Below the pieces are notes generated by a model, which had not been told where the DNA came from, searched no databases, and saw nothing but the letters and a program-made list of their open reading frames with translations. A program made the translations under genes and the position numbers. Below, one piece after another: positions 25,105 through 34,115 of a stretch of 64,000 bases of DNA. The first letter of the stretch is position 1. Every line of letters begins with the position of its first letter. The stretch is from contig CBDFGN010000006.1 in assembly GCA_965247065.1 (NCBI GenBank), positions 2,108,001 to 2,172,000 of the forward strand, read 5' to 3'. Source of the stretch: CBDFGN01 sp965247065 (GTDB taxonomy: Bacteria; Bacteroidota; Bacteroidia; Cytophagales; Cyclobacteriaceae).

Positions 25105-25659
25105 ATGGCTGTGGCTTCAATTTCTGTTCCCAGTGTTAGACACTGGCGAGGCTACATCTACGAATTATTGATTTCCTGCAACCAGTCTTGCCTCTACAGC
25201 CAAAAAAACTCCTTTAATGACATCATTGGTTTTGAAGTTTTCAGGTTACGGTATCGAGCACAGCGAGAAATCCGGGATCAGGTAATTGGTCCTTCAGTAC
25301 GGTTCCCTTCTGATGAAGATTTTGGGAAGGACTGGGCTTGGTCTTACGGAGTGTTTGATGACGATGACAGACAGGAAGCACTGGACAGAGCCTTGAATCG
25401 TGCTAATGACAATTCTGGGTTAAATGAATTCAATAATAAAAAATGGGTCGTATTAATTTGGGTGTTTGCTGATTGGTGTCCAGTATATCATGGCGAGTTT
25501 CGCGACTTAATGAAAATGAAGGAAGAATTTGAAGAGATAAATACACAGATCTTCGTAATTCGAATTTTTAGCAGAAGAAAAATCCTATATTTAGTATTGT
25601 TTCAACATATGAAAACGTATTTGTTGCATGTTGATTGGATTAGTACTCAAATTACCTGA
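25105..25659 (+). pseudogene. Composite open frame of unrelated remnants
   Basis: The 184-residue frame looks like a mosaic. Residues about 14-50 (RGYIYELL...IIGFEVFRLR) weakly recall the C-terminal motif of formylglycine-generating-enzyme-like proteins. Residues about 112-150 (KKWVVLIWVFADWCPVYHGEF then RDLMKMKEEFEEINTQIFVI) resemble a peroxiredoxin/thioredoxin-fold core, with the DWCP Cys kept but the second half absent. The C-terminus is hydrophobic and unfamiliar. I treat it as fused gene debris at the boundary between the integrative region and the catabolic region. Confidence 0.35.
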
Positions 25660-25694
25660 GCTAATGATAAATAATCAAGAAAAGGTATAGAAAG

Positions 25695-28600
25695 ATGTTG
25701 TTGCGAATCTGCTTGATCCTTTACCTTGCCTTGTTGTTAAGTGCATGCGGGCCATCCATCCCTAAGGAAGTCGCCACTGCCTACGAAAATCTTCCTGAAA
25801 ATATTGACTTCAATTTTCATATTAAACCCATACTTTCAGATAGGTGCTACAAATGCCATGGGCCTGATGAGAATGCCCGTAAGGCAGATTTGAGACTCGA
25901 TCTGGAGCTAGGAGCTTTCTCCAGGTTGAAAGAATCTGGGGGACAAGCTTTCGTCAAAGGAAATATTGCCAAGAGCGTCGTCTGGAACCGGATTATCTCT
26001 TATGATCCCGATTTCCAGATGCCACCTCCCGAATCTAACCTTAACCTTTCAGCTAAAGAAAAAGCTCTGATCTCGAAATGGATCAAAGAAGGAGCTGAAT
26101 GGAAGGAACATTGGGGTTTTATTCCGCCAGAAAAGCCTGCAGTTCCGACTGTAATGTTAGGAGAAGTATCTAAAACCGAGGGACAACTTACCTATAACCC
26201 GATTGATAATTTTATACTTGCGAAACTAAAGGAACAAGGTTTGAGCCCATCACCTGAAGCAGATAAGGAGCGGCTCATCCGTAGGGTGACCTTTGATCTG
26301 ACCGGCCTTCCTCCGACACTTAGGGATATAGAGGAGTTTCTCTCAGATGCATCGACTCAAGCCTATGAAAATCTCGTGGATCGGCTATTAACCACCGAGG
26401 CCCATGCTGAGCGTGTGGCAATGGAGTGGATGGATGTTGCCCGCTATGCAGATTCTCACGGGTGGCATGCTGATGGTCTACGGGAAATGTGGCCATGGCG
26501 TGATTGGGTGATTCAAGCATTCAAGAGAAACTTGCCTTACGATGATTTTGGATCCTGGCAGATCGCTGGAGATTTGCTACCTGAATCTAGTCGAGAGCAA
26601 AAACTTGCCACGGGGTTTCAGCGCAACCACTCAATGAGCGGTGAATCGGGTATAGTGCGTGAAGAGTACAGATTGAAGTATGTAGCGGATAGGACCAACA
26701 CAACCGCAACGGCCTTTATGGCACTTACGATAGAGTGCGCCAGCTGCCATGACCATAAATTTGATCCCATTTCGCAGAAGGAATACTACCAGTTGACCTC
26801 ATTTTTTAATAATGTGCATGAGTTAGGAGTGATTGGAAATGATAAAAATTTTGGGCCGACAGTATTGTTGCCTAAAACAGACACAGAAAATAAGCTTTCC
26901 AAACTTTCTGAGGAGATTGATCAAGTGAAGTCTCACATTCAGATGAGAAAATCGGAAGTCGCAGCGATCAAAAAATTTGTAGATGCTGTCAAGTCACACC
27001 CTATAAAACCGCCAGAGCCCGACGGCTACTATCCGTTGGAGTCAATAAGTAGCAGCCAAACCAAGGACGGAAAAACCAATCGAATACTGGATCATAACTC
27101 CAAGGCCGTAGTTAATGGCACACCTGAAGTCACAAAAGGGAAAAAAGGAAATGCCGTAAGGCTCGATAGTTATTATGATGGTATATTTTTTAAGGACGTG
27201 GGTGAGATCAATCTCGACGAGCCGCTCTCCGCCGGAGTATGGATCAATATTGATGATATTGGGAAGTTTCAGACGATCATGGGAAATATCGGTGGCAAAA
27301 ACTCTGGCTGGAGGGGTTGGATTTTCTATTTAGACCCTCAAAATAGGCCAGTTGTAAAATTGATCCATTCTCGTGCTCACAATTATCTTCATATTATCTC
27401 AGATGAACCTATTATCCCTGGACAGTGGACGCATGTTTTCTTTACTTATGATGGGTCTGCTACAGCTGATGGTCTTCACATTTATGTTGATGGATCGAAA
27501 GTTGAACACACAGTGGGATTTGATCAGCTTTACAAATCCATCATTCCTGTAGTAACCAATTCTTACAAGCCAAATGAAAATCCAGGCGTCAGAATGGAAA
27601 AGGGACCTGAGTATCTATACAGCGATACGGACGATGGCGTGATAAGTGGAGACCTGGATGAGGTGCGCATTTATCATGAATATTTGACATCACTTGAGGT
27701 ATTAGAGCTATATCGAATAGAAGACAGTAGCATCACCGATGATATAAGGACTGATAATAAGGACTACCTTGATCATTATCTGCATAGGATAGATGAGCTA
27801 TCCCAAAAACTCAATCAGCAACTGGCAAAATTGCGTAAGGAGAAATTCAGCTTACTGAAAGCGGTGAATGAAGTCATGGTGATGGAGGAGATGCCCATCC
27901 CACGAAGAACACACATTTTGGAACGGGGACAATATGATGCCCCGGGGCAGGAAGTTTTTCCATCCACCCCTGAGGCCATTTTGCCATTTCCTGACAATTT
28001 ACCGAAAAACAGACTCGGTCTGGCCCAGTGGCTGTTTGATGATAAACATCCTCTAACTGCCAGGGTTGCGGTCAATCGATACTGGCAGATGATTTTTGGC
28101 CTGGGTATCGTCGAGACTGCTCACGACTTTGGCAGTCAGGGTGCATTGCCCAGCCATCCGGAATTATTAGACTGGCTTGCCATCGAATTTAGAGAGTCAG
28201 AATGGGATCTACGGGCATTGCTCAAAATGATGGTGACTTCCGCTACTTACAGACAATCGTCGATTGCTAGCGCCGATAAACAACAGGAGGATGTCAAAAA
28301 TATTTATCTCTCGCGAGCACCCAGTTACCGCCTTCAAGCCGAAATGATTAGAGATAATGTTCTGGCCATGAGCGGATTACTAAACAGGAGAATTGGCGGC
28401 GAAAGTGCCAAACCCTATCAACCCTCAGGACTCTGGATCGAAAAAAATGAGTTTTCTGGGTTTTTAAAAGTGTTTAAACAAGACTCCGGAGAAAGTCTAT
28501 ACCGAAGAAGTATGTATACCTTCATCCGTAGAACTTCTCCTCCTCCAATGATGTCAACTTTTGATGCCCCCGATAGAGAAATTTGTATAGTAAAAAGAGA

Positions 28601-28958
28601 GAATACCAATACTCCATTGCAGGCCCTGGTATTACTCAACGATCCTCAGTTTGTAGAAGCCGCCAGGATGTTAGCTGAGCGGATACAGAAAGAAGGGGGA
28701 CAAAAGCCACAAGATCAAATGACCTATGCGTTCAGGCTAGTGACTGGAAGGCTTCCCTCATCGACTGAACATGATTTGCTGATGGATCAATACGAAACGG
28801 AGATCGAAAGATTCAAAAAGGATCCGAAAAGCGCCATGGAATTGCTTCAAGTTGGAGATTATCCCTTTGATAAAAATCTGGACAAAACCAGTACTGCCGC
28901 CTTGGCCATGGTGGCAAGTACGCTTATTAACCATGACGAAGCTTATATGAAAAGGTGA
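25695..28958 (+). CDS. Lipoprotein with cytochrome c-like, DUF1549, LamG-like and DUF1553 domains
   Basis: The 1087-residue protein starts with a lipoprotein signal (LALLLSACGPS, lipid-anchored Cys18). A planctomycete-type cytochrome c domain has the haem motif CYKCH (51-55). DUF1549 follows (about 165-370), with PIDNFILAKL and the CASCHDHKFDPISQKEYY motif. A LamG/concanavalin-like insert lies at about 470-680, and DUF1553 occupies the last third (LAQWLFDDKHPLTARVAVNR, NTPLQALVLLNDPQF, AFRLVTGRLP). Such proteins pair with DUF1501 proteins in polysaccharide-degrading Planctomycetota, Verrucomicrobiota and Bacteroidota. The exact reaction is not established; an oxidative step on a glycan in the envelope is a plausible inference. 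It is probably co-transcribed with the next gene, 19 bases away. Confidence 0.9.
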   Translation: MLLRICLILYLALLLSACGPSIPKEVATAYENLPENIDFNFHIKPILSDRCYKCHGPDENARKADLRLDLELGAFSRLKESGGQAFVKGNIAKSVVWNRIISYDPDFQMPPPESNLNLSAKEKALISKWIKEGAEWKEHWGFIPPEKPAVPTVMLGEVSKTEGQLTYNPIDNFILAKLKEQGLSPSPEADKERLIRRVTFDLTGLPPTLRDIEEFLSDASTQAYENLVDRLLTTEAHAERVAMEWMDVARYADSHGWHADGLREMWPWRDWVIQAFKRNLPYDDFGSWQIAGDLLPESSREQKLATGFQRNHSMSGESGIVREEYRLKYVADRTNTTATAFMALTIECASCHDHKFDPISQKEYYQLTSFFNNVHELGVIGNDKNFGPTVLLPKTDTENKLSKLSEEIDQVKSHIQMRKSEVAAIKKFVDAVKSHPIKPPEPDGYYPLESISSSQTKDGKTNRILDHNSKAVVNGTPEVTKGKKGNAVRLDSYYDGIFFKDVGEINLDEPLSAGVWINIDDIGKFQTIMGNIGGKNSGWRGWIFYLDPQNRPVVKLIHSRAHNYLHIISDEPIIPGQWTHVFFTYDGSATADGLHIYVDGSKVEHTVGFDQLYKSIIPVVTNSYKPNENPGVRMEKGPEYLYSDTDDGVISGDLDEVRIYHEYLTSLEVLELYRIEDSSITDDIRTDNKDYLDHYLHRIDELSQKLNQQLAKLRKEKFSLLKAVNEVMVMEEMPIPRRTHILERGQYDAPGQEVFPSTPEAILPFPDNLPKNRLGLAQWLFDDKHPLTARVAVNRYWQMIFGLGIVETAHDFGSQGALPSHPELLDWLAIEFRESEWDLRALLKMMVTSATYRQSSIASADKQQEDVKNIYLSRAPSYRLQAEMIRDNVLAMSGLLNRRIGGESAKPYQPSGLWIEKNEFSGFLKVFKQDSGESLYRRSMYTFIRRTSPPPMMSTFDAPDREICIVKRENTNTPLQALVLLNDPQFVEAARMLAERIQKEGGQKPQDQMTYAFRLVTGRLPSSTEHDLLMDQYETEIERFKKDPKSAMELLQVGDYPFDKNLDKTSTAALAMVASTLINHDEAYMKR

Positions 28959-28977
28959 AAAATCTAAAACTATATCC

Positions 28978-30429
28978 ATGAGCGAGTGTCATAATTACAA
29001 CCTACTGAATGGCCGCAGGGCCTTTTTATCAAAGACTGCCTATGGATTAGGAGCGTTAAGCCTAGCCTCTTTTCTTAACCCGACAAATGTGTTGTTCGGT
29101 GCCGCTAACGAAGTTGGAAGCGGCGTTTTGGGTTCGACTCACTTTCCTCCGAAAGCCAAAAGGGTCATCTATTTGTTCCAAAGTGGGGCGCCTTCTCAGC
29201 TGGATTTATTTGATCACAAACCCCTGTTGAATAAGATAAACGGCGAGGAATTGCCGGAATCTATCCGGCAGGGCCAGCGGCTAACAGGCATGACCGCAGG
29301 TCAGCGATCCTTTCCCCTGGCAGGATCTCAGTTTTCTTTCAAACAATGGGGAGAAACCGGTTCTTGGATGAGTGAACTGCTTCCACAACAGTCAAAAATT
29401 GTTGATGAGTTATGTTTCATCAAATCCATGTACACAGAGGCGATCAATCACGACCCGGCAGCCACTTTCATACAAACCGGGTCCCAATTTCCCGGTTGGT
29501 CATCTATTGGTTCCTGGATTGACTATGGATTGGGCAGCGATAACGAAAACTTACCTTCATTCATAGTACTTGTAACCAAAGGCAAAGGTGGGCAACCGTT
29601 ATACGCCCGGTTGTGGGGGAATGGATTCCTACCATCTCAGCATCAGGGAGTCCAGTTCAGGGCTGGAAAAGATCCGGTTTTATATCTGAGTAATCCGCCC
29701 GGGATAAAGCCGGAAGCCAGGGGCTCACAGCTGGAGTATCTCAAGAAATTACAGCTGGAACAATTTGACAAATTTAACGATCCGGAAATTGAAGCGAGGA
29801 TTGCTCAGTATGAGATGGCATTCCGGATGCAAACCTCGGTTCCTGAGATCACGGATACCTCAAATGAGCCCGATTATATCTACGATCTATATGGTCCTGA
29901 TTTCAGGATTCCCGGTACTTATGCCGCAAATTGTTTACTAGCCCGAAGATTAGCTGAAAAGGGGGTGAAATTCATTCAACTTTATCACCGGGGATGGGAT
30001 CATCATAGCAATCTGCCCAATGATATTAAGATACAGTGCAGGGAGACGGACCAGTCTTCTGCAGCATTGCTCCTTGACCTGAAACAGAGAGGTTTGCTGG
30101 ATGATACCCTCTTGATATGGGGAGGAGAATTTGGCCGAACTAATTATTCTCAGGGTAAACTAACCACAGATAATTACGGCCGGGATCACCATCCAAGATG
30201 TTTTTCGATTTGGATGGCGAGCGCAGGCGTAAACAAAGGCTATACACATGGCTCAACTGATGAATTTGGATATAACATTATTCAGGATCCGGTACATATT
30301 CACGATTTTCAAGCTACCTTGATGCATCTATTAGGTATTGATCATGAGCGCTTTATTTACAAATTTCAAGGCAGACGATATCGGTTGACAGACGTACATG
30401 GGAAGGTAGTGAGGGAAATTTTGGCTTAA
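28978..30429 (+). CDS. DUF1501 protein, partner of the DUF1549/DUF1553 lipoprotein
   Basis: The 483-residue protein has a Tat-like export signal (NGRRAFLSKTAYGLGALSLA) and the full DUF1501 domain: RVIYLFQSGAPSQLDLFDHK, NHDPAATFIQTG, WDHHSNLPNDIK, LIWGGEFGRTNYSQG, GRDHHPRCFSIWMA and DEFGYNIIQDPVHIHDFQAT. The fold is related to alkaline phosphatase/sulfatase enzymes, and the conserved His/Asp residues suggest metal binding. It is almost always encoded beside a DUF1549/DUF1553 protein, as here, and probably acts with it outside the cytoplasmic membrane. The gene is complete. Confidence 0.9.
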   Translation: MSECHNYNLLNGRRAFLSKTAYGLGALSLASFLNPTNVLFGAANEVGSGVLGSTHFPPKAKRVIYLFQSGAPSQLDLFDHKPLLNKINGEELPESIRQGQRLTGMTAGQRSFPLAGSQFSFKQWGETGSWMSELLPQQSKIVDELCFIKSMYTEAINHDPAATFIQTGSQFPGWSSIGSWIDYGLGSDNENLPSFIVLVTKGKGGQPLYARLWGNGFLPSQHQGVQFRAGKDPVLYLSNPPGIKPEARGSQLEYLKKLQLEQFDKFNDPEIEARIAQYEMAFRMQTSVPEITDTSNEPDYIYDLYGPDFRIPGTYAANCLLARRLAEKGVKFIQLYHRGWDHHSNLPNDIKIQCRETDQSSAALLLDLKQRGLLDDTLLIWGGEFGRTNYSQGKLTTDNYGRDHHPRCFSIWMASAGVNKGYTHGSTDEFGYNIIQDPVHIHDFQATLMHLLGIDHERFIYKFQGRRYRLTDVHGKVVREILA

Positions 30430-30562
30430 TGAGTCAAAGACACATATTATGTTCCGCGGAGGTATGAATTGCTTCCCGGGTTTAAGGAACTACGGGTAAC
30501 CCGAAGGTATTAGCAGTTCAAAGCGGATATTGAAGCAAAATTCGCCAGCCAGCAGGAGAACT
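30430..30562 (+). other. Short gene debris after the DUF1501 gene
   Basis: A plus-strand frame ending near 30609 reads KADIEAKFASQQENFNRLMP followed by IPTPSIKLQ and a stop. It looks like the C-terminus of a lost protein and overlaps the broken end of the permease gene on the other strand. The junction between two rearranged pieces lies near 30605. Confidence 0.3.
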
Positions 30563-31153
30563 TTAACCGGCTGATGCCGATCCCGACTCCTTCGATAAAA
30601 TTACAATAAATGGAGTCATCCAATTGGCTGCTTTCGAAACGGTATCGTAACCACGTGCGGCAACCAAAGATATTATGGCTCCGACGGCGATTACGATAAC
30701 GACCCATGTGACTCCATTGGGCATGGTGTCAGTTAATTTAGGCATCTCCATATCAAATGGAATACCCACAGCTGTAGCACTTACAGTAATCATCGCTCCA
30801 GCTAAAAAACAAAACAATACCCCATTGGCGATATTATAGAAGGTTACCAGATTATTTACGCAGATTTTCTCTAATTGGAGATATAATGTCAATCTATTTT
30901 TAACAGCAATTTCTGCAGTCAAATAACGCCAGCTTAATACAGCTATCAAATTACCAATGAGCAAACCAATAATTAAATCAAAGGCACTCACGCCAGCGGT
31001 AAGGAATAGTGGTCCAATCATAAATTCAGTACCCGCTGCATGTTCTCCAGCATACATACCTAAGAAACTTTTCCATCCTTTGAGTTTGTTGGCGGGTACG
31101 GGTTGTCTCGCGTACTCTTCTACCTGGTCAATTTGTTGATTTTTATTTGTCAT
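30563..31153 (-). pseudogene. NCS1-like permease (purine-cytosine/allantoin type), 3' truncated
   Basis: The first about 185 residues read as the start of a cytosine/purine permease-like transporter: EYARQPVPANKLKGWKSFLG, AGTEFMIGPLFLTAGVSAFD, then GLLIGNLIAVLSWRYLTAEI and further helices to NWMTPFIVIL. At about 30605 the homology ends in SKESGSASAG and a stop. The family needs about 12 helices and 450-500 residues; only about five helices remain. It lies last in the minus-strand rhamnose operon and may once have been a sugar-pathway transporter. Confidence 0.65.
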
Positions 31154-31193
31154 AGCTTTGGCATTTTATTCTCTGATTAAATGGTTAGGGAAG

Positions 31194-31439
31194 TCAGACA
31201 CCTTCTCGCAGCATAGCTTCTGATGCCTTTGGCCACATTGACCCCTGAAGACCGATAGGAGCTATGCCAAAAGGCGCATCATAGATCTTACCAAATAATG
31301 TGGTCTTCTGTGAAGAGCCTTTATGGTTTTTTAAGTAATATGGCTTGAGTTGTACATCTCGGATGTCAGAAGTATTGCGACGAAGATTGACCTCTGAATT
31401 GCCTCCTCCATCCATATATTCAAAGACAAACCGTGGAAT
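31194..31439 (-). pseudogene. FMN-dependent L-lactate dehydrogenase-like gene, N-terminal fragment
   Basis: The fragment reads IPRFVFEYMDGGGNSEVNLR, RNTSDIRDVQLKPYYLKN and TLFGKIYDAPFGIAPIGLQG. This is the N-terminal FMN-binding part of alpha-hydroxy-acid oxidising enzymes (LldD type). About 70 of roughly 380 residues remain. The 5' end runs out inside the 3' end of the kinase gene in a different frame, and the 3' end stops at 31194. An L-lactate dehydrogenase would suit the pathway, because rhamnose breakdown through lactaldehyde makes L-lactate. Confidence 0.75.
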
Positions 31440-32817
31440 AGCTAATGATGCGTGTAGATGGACGATTCTTTTTGAGATTATATTTCTTTTTCAAAAACCC
31501 TTTTCCTATTGAAACATCAGAAATGATCATGGACCCCCCAAGCGCAGATCCAAGTGGAGTGGCGGTGGTTCTCAATTTAAGATTAGGATAAGCATCTGCC
31601 AATAAATGCACAAATATTTCATTATCTGCAAAACCACCATCGACATATAGTTTTGAGATTACTGTGTTGCCGATAGCGCGATTGATGGAGCCTATTTGTA
31701 ATTCCATTAATTCTATCATCAATTGATGATAGGCCACCTCATAATTATCAAAAGTATCGAGTACAGTTGTCTCGGGAGCATCAGCATGTGACTGAATACT
31801 TGTAAATTTGAAATATCGCCCATCACATCTCTTTAATCTATCGACAATATCGCCGCGATATTTTACGGTTTTGTGATAGCCGGTTTCTTTACTATAGTAC
31901 TTGTCAAGATGGCCAATCTGAAGTTTGTATTCATTGCCTAAGAATAACCTTCCAGCTTTCACTAGTCCTCCATCCGTACGCATAAAGTTCAGACAGTCAT
32001 TTTTAAGGTCATCACTACTCAGTATTTCGTCATTATTAGGATTCAAGGAAATACTCCATGTCCCTGTCGAGATTAGTAAAAAAGGTTTTAGATCTGCCTG
32101 GATGTACGGAATCAGTGCGGCGGAACTATCATGTATACCGACGCCGAACTTTATACTCCGATCACCAAAATCTTTATCAATACAAGTCGATGTATCTACG
32201 ATGGGCGGCAATATCTGATCTATACCTTCTTCATATATCCATCTGTGATAATCCTGCTTTACATAATCCCACATCATTGTGTGGCAGCCTATCGAAGTGT
32301 ATTCGCTGAGCGGCTCACCAGTAAATAAATAGCTTATGTATTGTGGGAAATGCATCGACCATCGAATCTTTTTGAACTCCTTTGGACGAGCATATTTTAA
32401 CCAATATAATTGCAATCCGGAATTGAGCATTTTGAGCGGGGGAGAGGATGTCTCTTTGCTTATCTGCAATTCTGAACCATATTTTTTATAAAAGCCTTCC
32501 AATATATCATATGGAAGGGGTTTTAGATAATTGTAAAGCGGGGTTACTGGCTGACCATGTTCATCAATATGCACGAGACTAGCGCCATAACAAGAAAAAT
32601 TGATCGCCCTAACATTATAATCCTTATTGATTAGTATTTTTTCAAAAATAGATTTGGCCCATTTTTCGATTGCTGCCAGATCGTCTGTCGGATAACCATC
32701 CTCGTCTTTTATTTCCTCAATATGCTTATAGTGACGATAAACTTCTTGATAGTTTTTGTCAAAAAGAAAGAACTTCTTATTCGTTTTTCCTATATCGAAT
32801 ACCCCAGTTACTTTCAT
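31420..32817 (-). CDS. rhaB: Rhamnulokinase-like FGGY-family sugar kinase
   Basis: The 465-residue protein has the FGGY-type ATP-binding start (VTGVFDIGKTNKKFFLFDKN), a substrate-domain segment INFSCYGASLVHIDEHGQPV, the GIHDSSAALIPYI motif and LLISTGTWSISLNP, and the C-terminal VISKLYVDGGFADNEIFVHL motif with ATPLGSALGG. It should phosphorylate L-rhamnulose (or a similar ketose) to the 1-phosphate. The start overlaps the isomerase stop by one base (TAATG). The last residues (RIISYSTVCL) overlap the lactate-dehydrogenase fragment in another frame, so its natural C-terminus may have been changed by the deletion there, but the catalytic core is whole. Confidence 0.85.
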   Translation of the reverse strand: MKVTGVFDIGKTNKKFFLFDKNYQEVYRHYKHIEEIKDEDGYPTDDLAAIEKWAKSIFEKILINKDYNVRAINFSCYGASLVHIDEHGQPVTPLYNYLKPLPYDILEGFYKKYGSELQISKETSSPPLKMLNSGLQLYWLKYARPKEFKKIRWSMHFPQYISYLFTGEPLSEYTSIGCHTMMWDYVKQDYHRWIYEEGIDQILPPIVDTSTCIDKDFGDRSIKFGVGIHDSSAALIPYIQADLKPFLLISTGTWSISLNPNNDEILSSDDLKNDCLNFMRTDGGLVKAGRLFLGNEYKLQIGHLDKYYSKETGYHKTVKYRGDIVDRLKRCDGRYFKFTSIQSHADAPETTVLDTFDNYEVAYHQLMIELMELQIGSINRAIGNTVISKLYVDGGFADNEIFVHLLADAYPNLKLRTTATPLGSALGGSMIISDVSIGKGFLKKKYNLKKNRPSTRIISYSTVCL

Positions 32818-34100
32818 TACAATCCAGTTGCTGTAGTTTCCATTCCGCGCTCTTCGATTAACACTTTTCGCAATTGATTATTTCTATAAAACCCAATTGG
32901 ATCTATCGCTCCGCCAGCTCTCACGCGGGCCTCTCTAACAATAGGACGTAGATCCGTGCGATAGGCATGTTGTAATATTTCTTGTGCGCGGGTGACGTCA
33001 TTCGCAGTTCGAGCTACTTCCAATTCAGCATGATCAATGATTAGCGCCTGAGTATATGCCAACTGAATGGCCTCTAAGCTTTGTATGAGATCTTCTAGTG
33101 GATCTTTCAAGTTATGACTAGCGTCTATCATCCAGGCTAGCGGTGGATTGTTGGCATTATTGTTTTTCATGCCATAGACCAATTCATTAAATATTAGAAA
33201 TAGCTGATAAGGTTTAATAGCTCCAACAGTCAAATCATCATCCCCGAACTTGCTATCATTAAAGTGAAATCCTCCGAGTTTTCCTCGCCACAATAGTGTC
33301 GCCACAATTTGTTCGATATTGGTATTAGGCAGATGATGTCCTAAGTCGACGAGACAAAACGCTCGATCCCCACATGCATTGGCCAACATATGCGAGGTTC
33401 CCCAATCCGGAATAACCATGTTATAGAAATTGGGTTCATATGGTTTGTATTCTATATATAACTTCCAGTTCGATGGCATATAATCATATATCTCTTTTAG
33501 GCTGTCCGACGTCCTTGCGAGCGCTTTCTGGAAGTTGAGCTGACCGGGAAAAGAAGAGCCATCAGCTAACCAAACCGTTAAGCTTTTGGATCCTAGAGAA
33601 ACTCCTATATCGATTACTTTTTTATTGTGCTCTACAGCCTGCTTGCGCACATTAGGATCTGTATGACAAAGAGATCCATACTTGTAGCTATACTTTTGAT
33701 TGGACTGATCTTGAAAAGTATTAGAATTGACCGCATCGAAAATGATATCATGAGATGCAGCTAGTTCTTTAATGGTTGCGGCATCTTCAGGAACGTCCCA
33801 TGGAATATGTAATGATATTGCTCCAGCAGATTTAGTCAGGGAATGAATAATTCCTACATCATTAATTTTTTCTTCCAATGTAGTGGGCTCTCCCCCCGTG
33901 GAGAATCTTCCAAATCGCGTTCCTCCAGCTCCCAATGCCCAGCTTGGTATCGCTACCTGAAAGTCCTGTATTTTGTTGATCAATTGATCTACATCAATTC
34001 CTTTATTGGACAATTGTTCTTGTAAAAAGGCGAATGGCTCTCGCTGATTATTTTCGAGAGCTTTGTTTGATTTATTGATTTGTATTTTGCCAATGTGCAT
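32817..34100 (-). CDS. rhaI: L-rhamnose isomerase
   Basis: The 427-residue protein is of the RhaI (Pseudomonas-type) xylose-isomerase-like TIM-barrel family: IPSWALGAGGTRFGRFSTGG, SLHIPWDVPEDAATIKELAA, DAVNSNTFQDQ, LTVWLADGSSFPGQLNFQKA, IEYKPYEPNFYNMVIPDWGT, LVDLGHHLPNTNIEQIVATL and GGFHFNDSKFGDDDLTVGAI. The metal-binding Glu, Asp and His residues are in these segments. It converts L-rhamnose to L-rhamnulose in the cytoplasm. It is second in the operon after the aldolase-dehydrogenase and coupled to the kinase. Confidence 0.95.
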   Translation of the reverse strand: MHIGKIQINKSNKALENNQREPFAFLQEQLSNKGIDVDQLINKIQDFQVAIPSWALGAGGTRFGRFSTGGEPTTLEEKINDVGIIHSLTKSAGAISLHIPWDVPEDAATIKELAASHDIIFDAVNSNTFQDQSNQKYSYKYGSLCHTDPNVRKQAVEHNKKVIDIGVSLGSKSLTVWLADGSSFPGQLNFQKALARTSDSLKEIYDYMPSNWKLYIEYKPYEPNFYNMVIPDWGTSHMLANACGDRAFCLVDLGHHLPNTNIEQIVATLLWRGKLGGFHFNDSKFGDDDLTVGAIKPYQLFLIFNELVYGMKNNNANNPPLAWMIDASHNLKDPLEDLIQSLEAIQLAYTQALIIDHAELEVARTANDVTRAQEILQHAYRTDLRPIVREARVRAGGAIDPIGFYRNNQLRKVLIEERGMETTATGL

Positions 34101-34115
34101 ACGACTATTATTTAT

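Noticed and set aside
31925..32328. Several plus-strand frames of 65-97 residues
   Set aside because: Antisense to the sugar-kinase gene, which has complete FGGY-family motifs.
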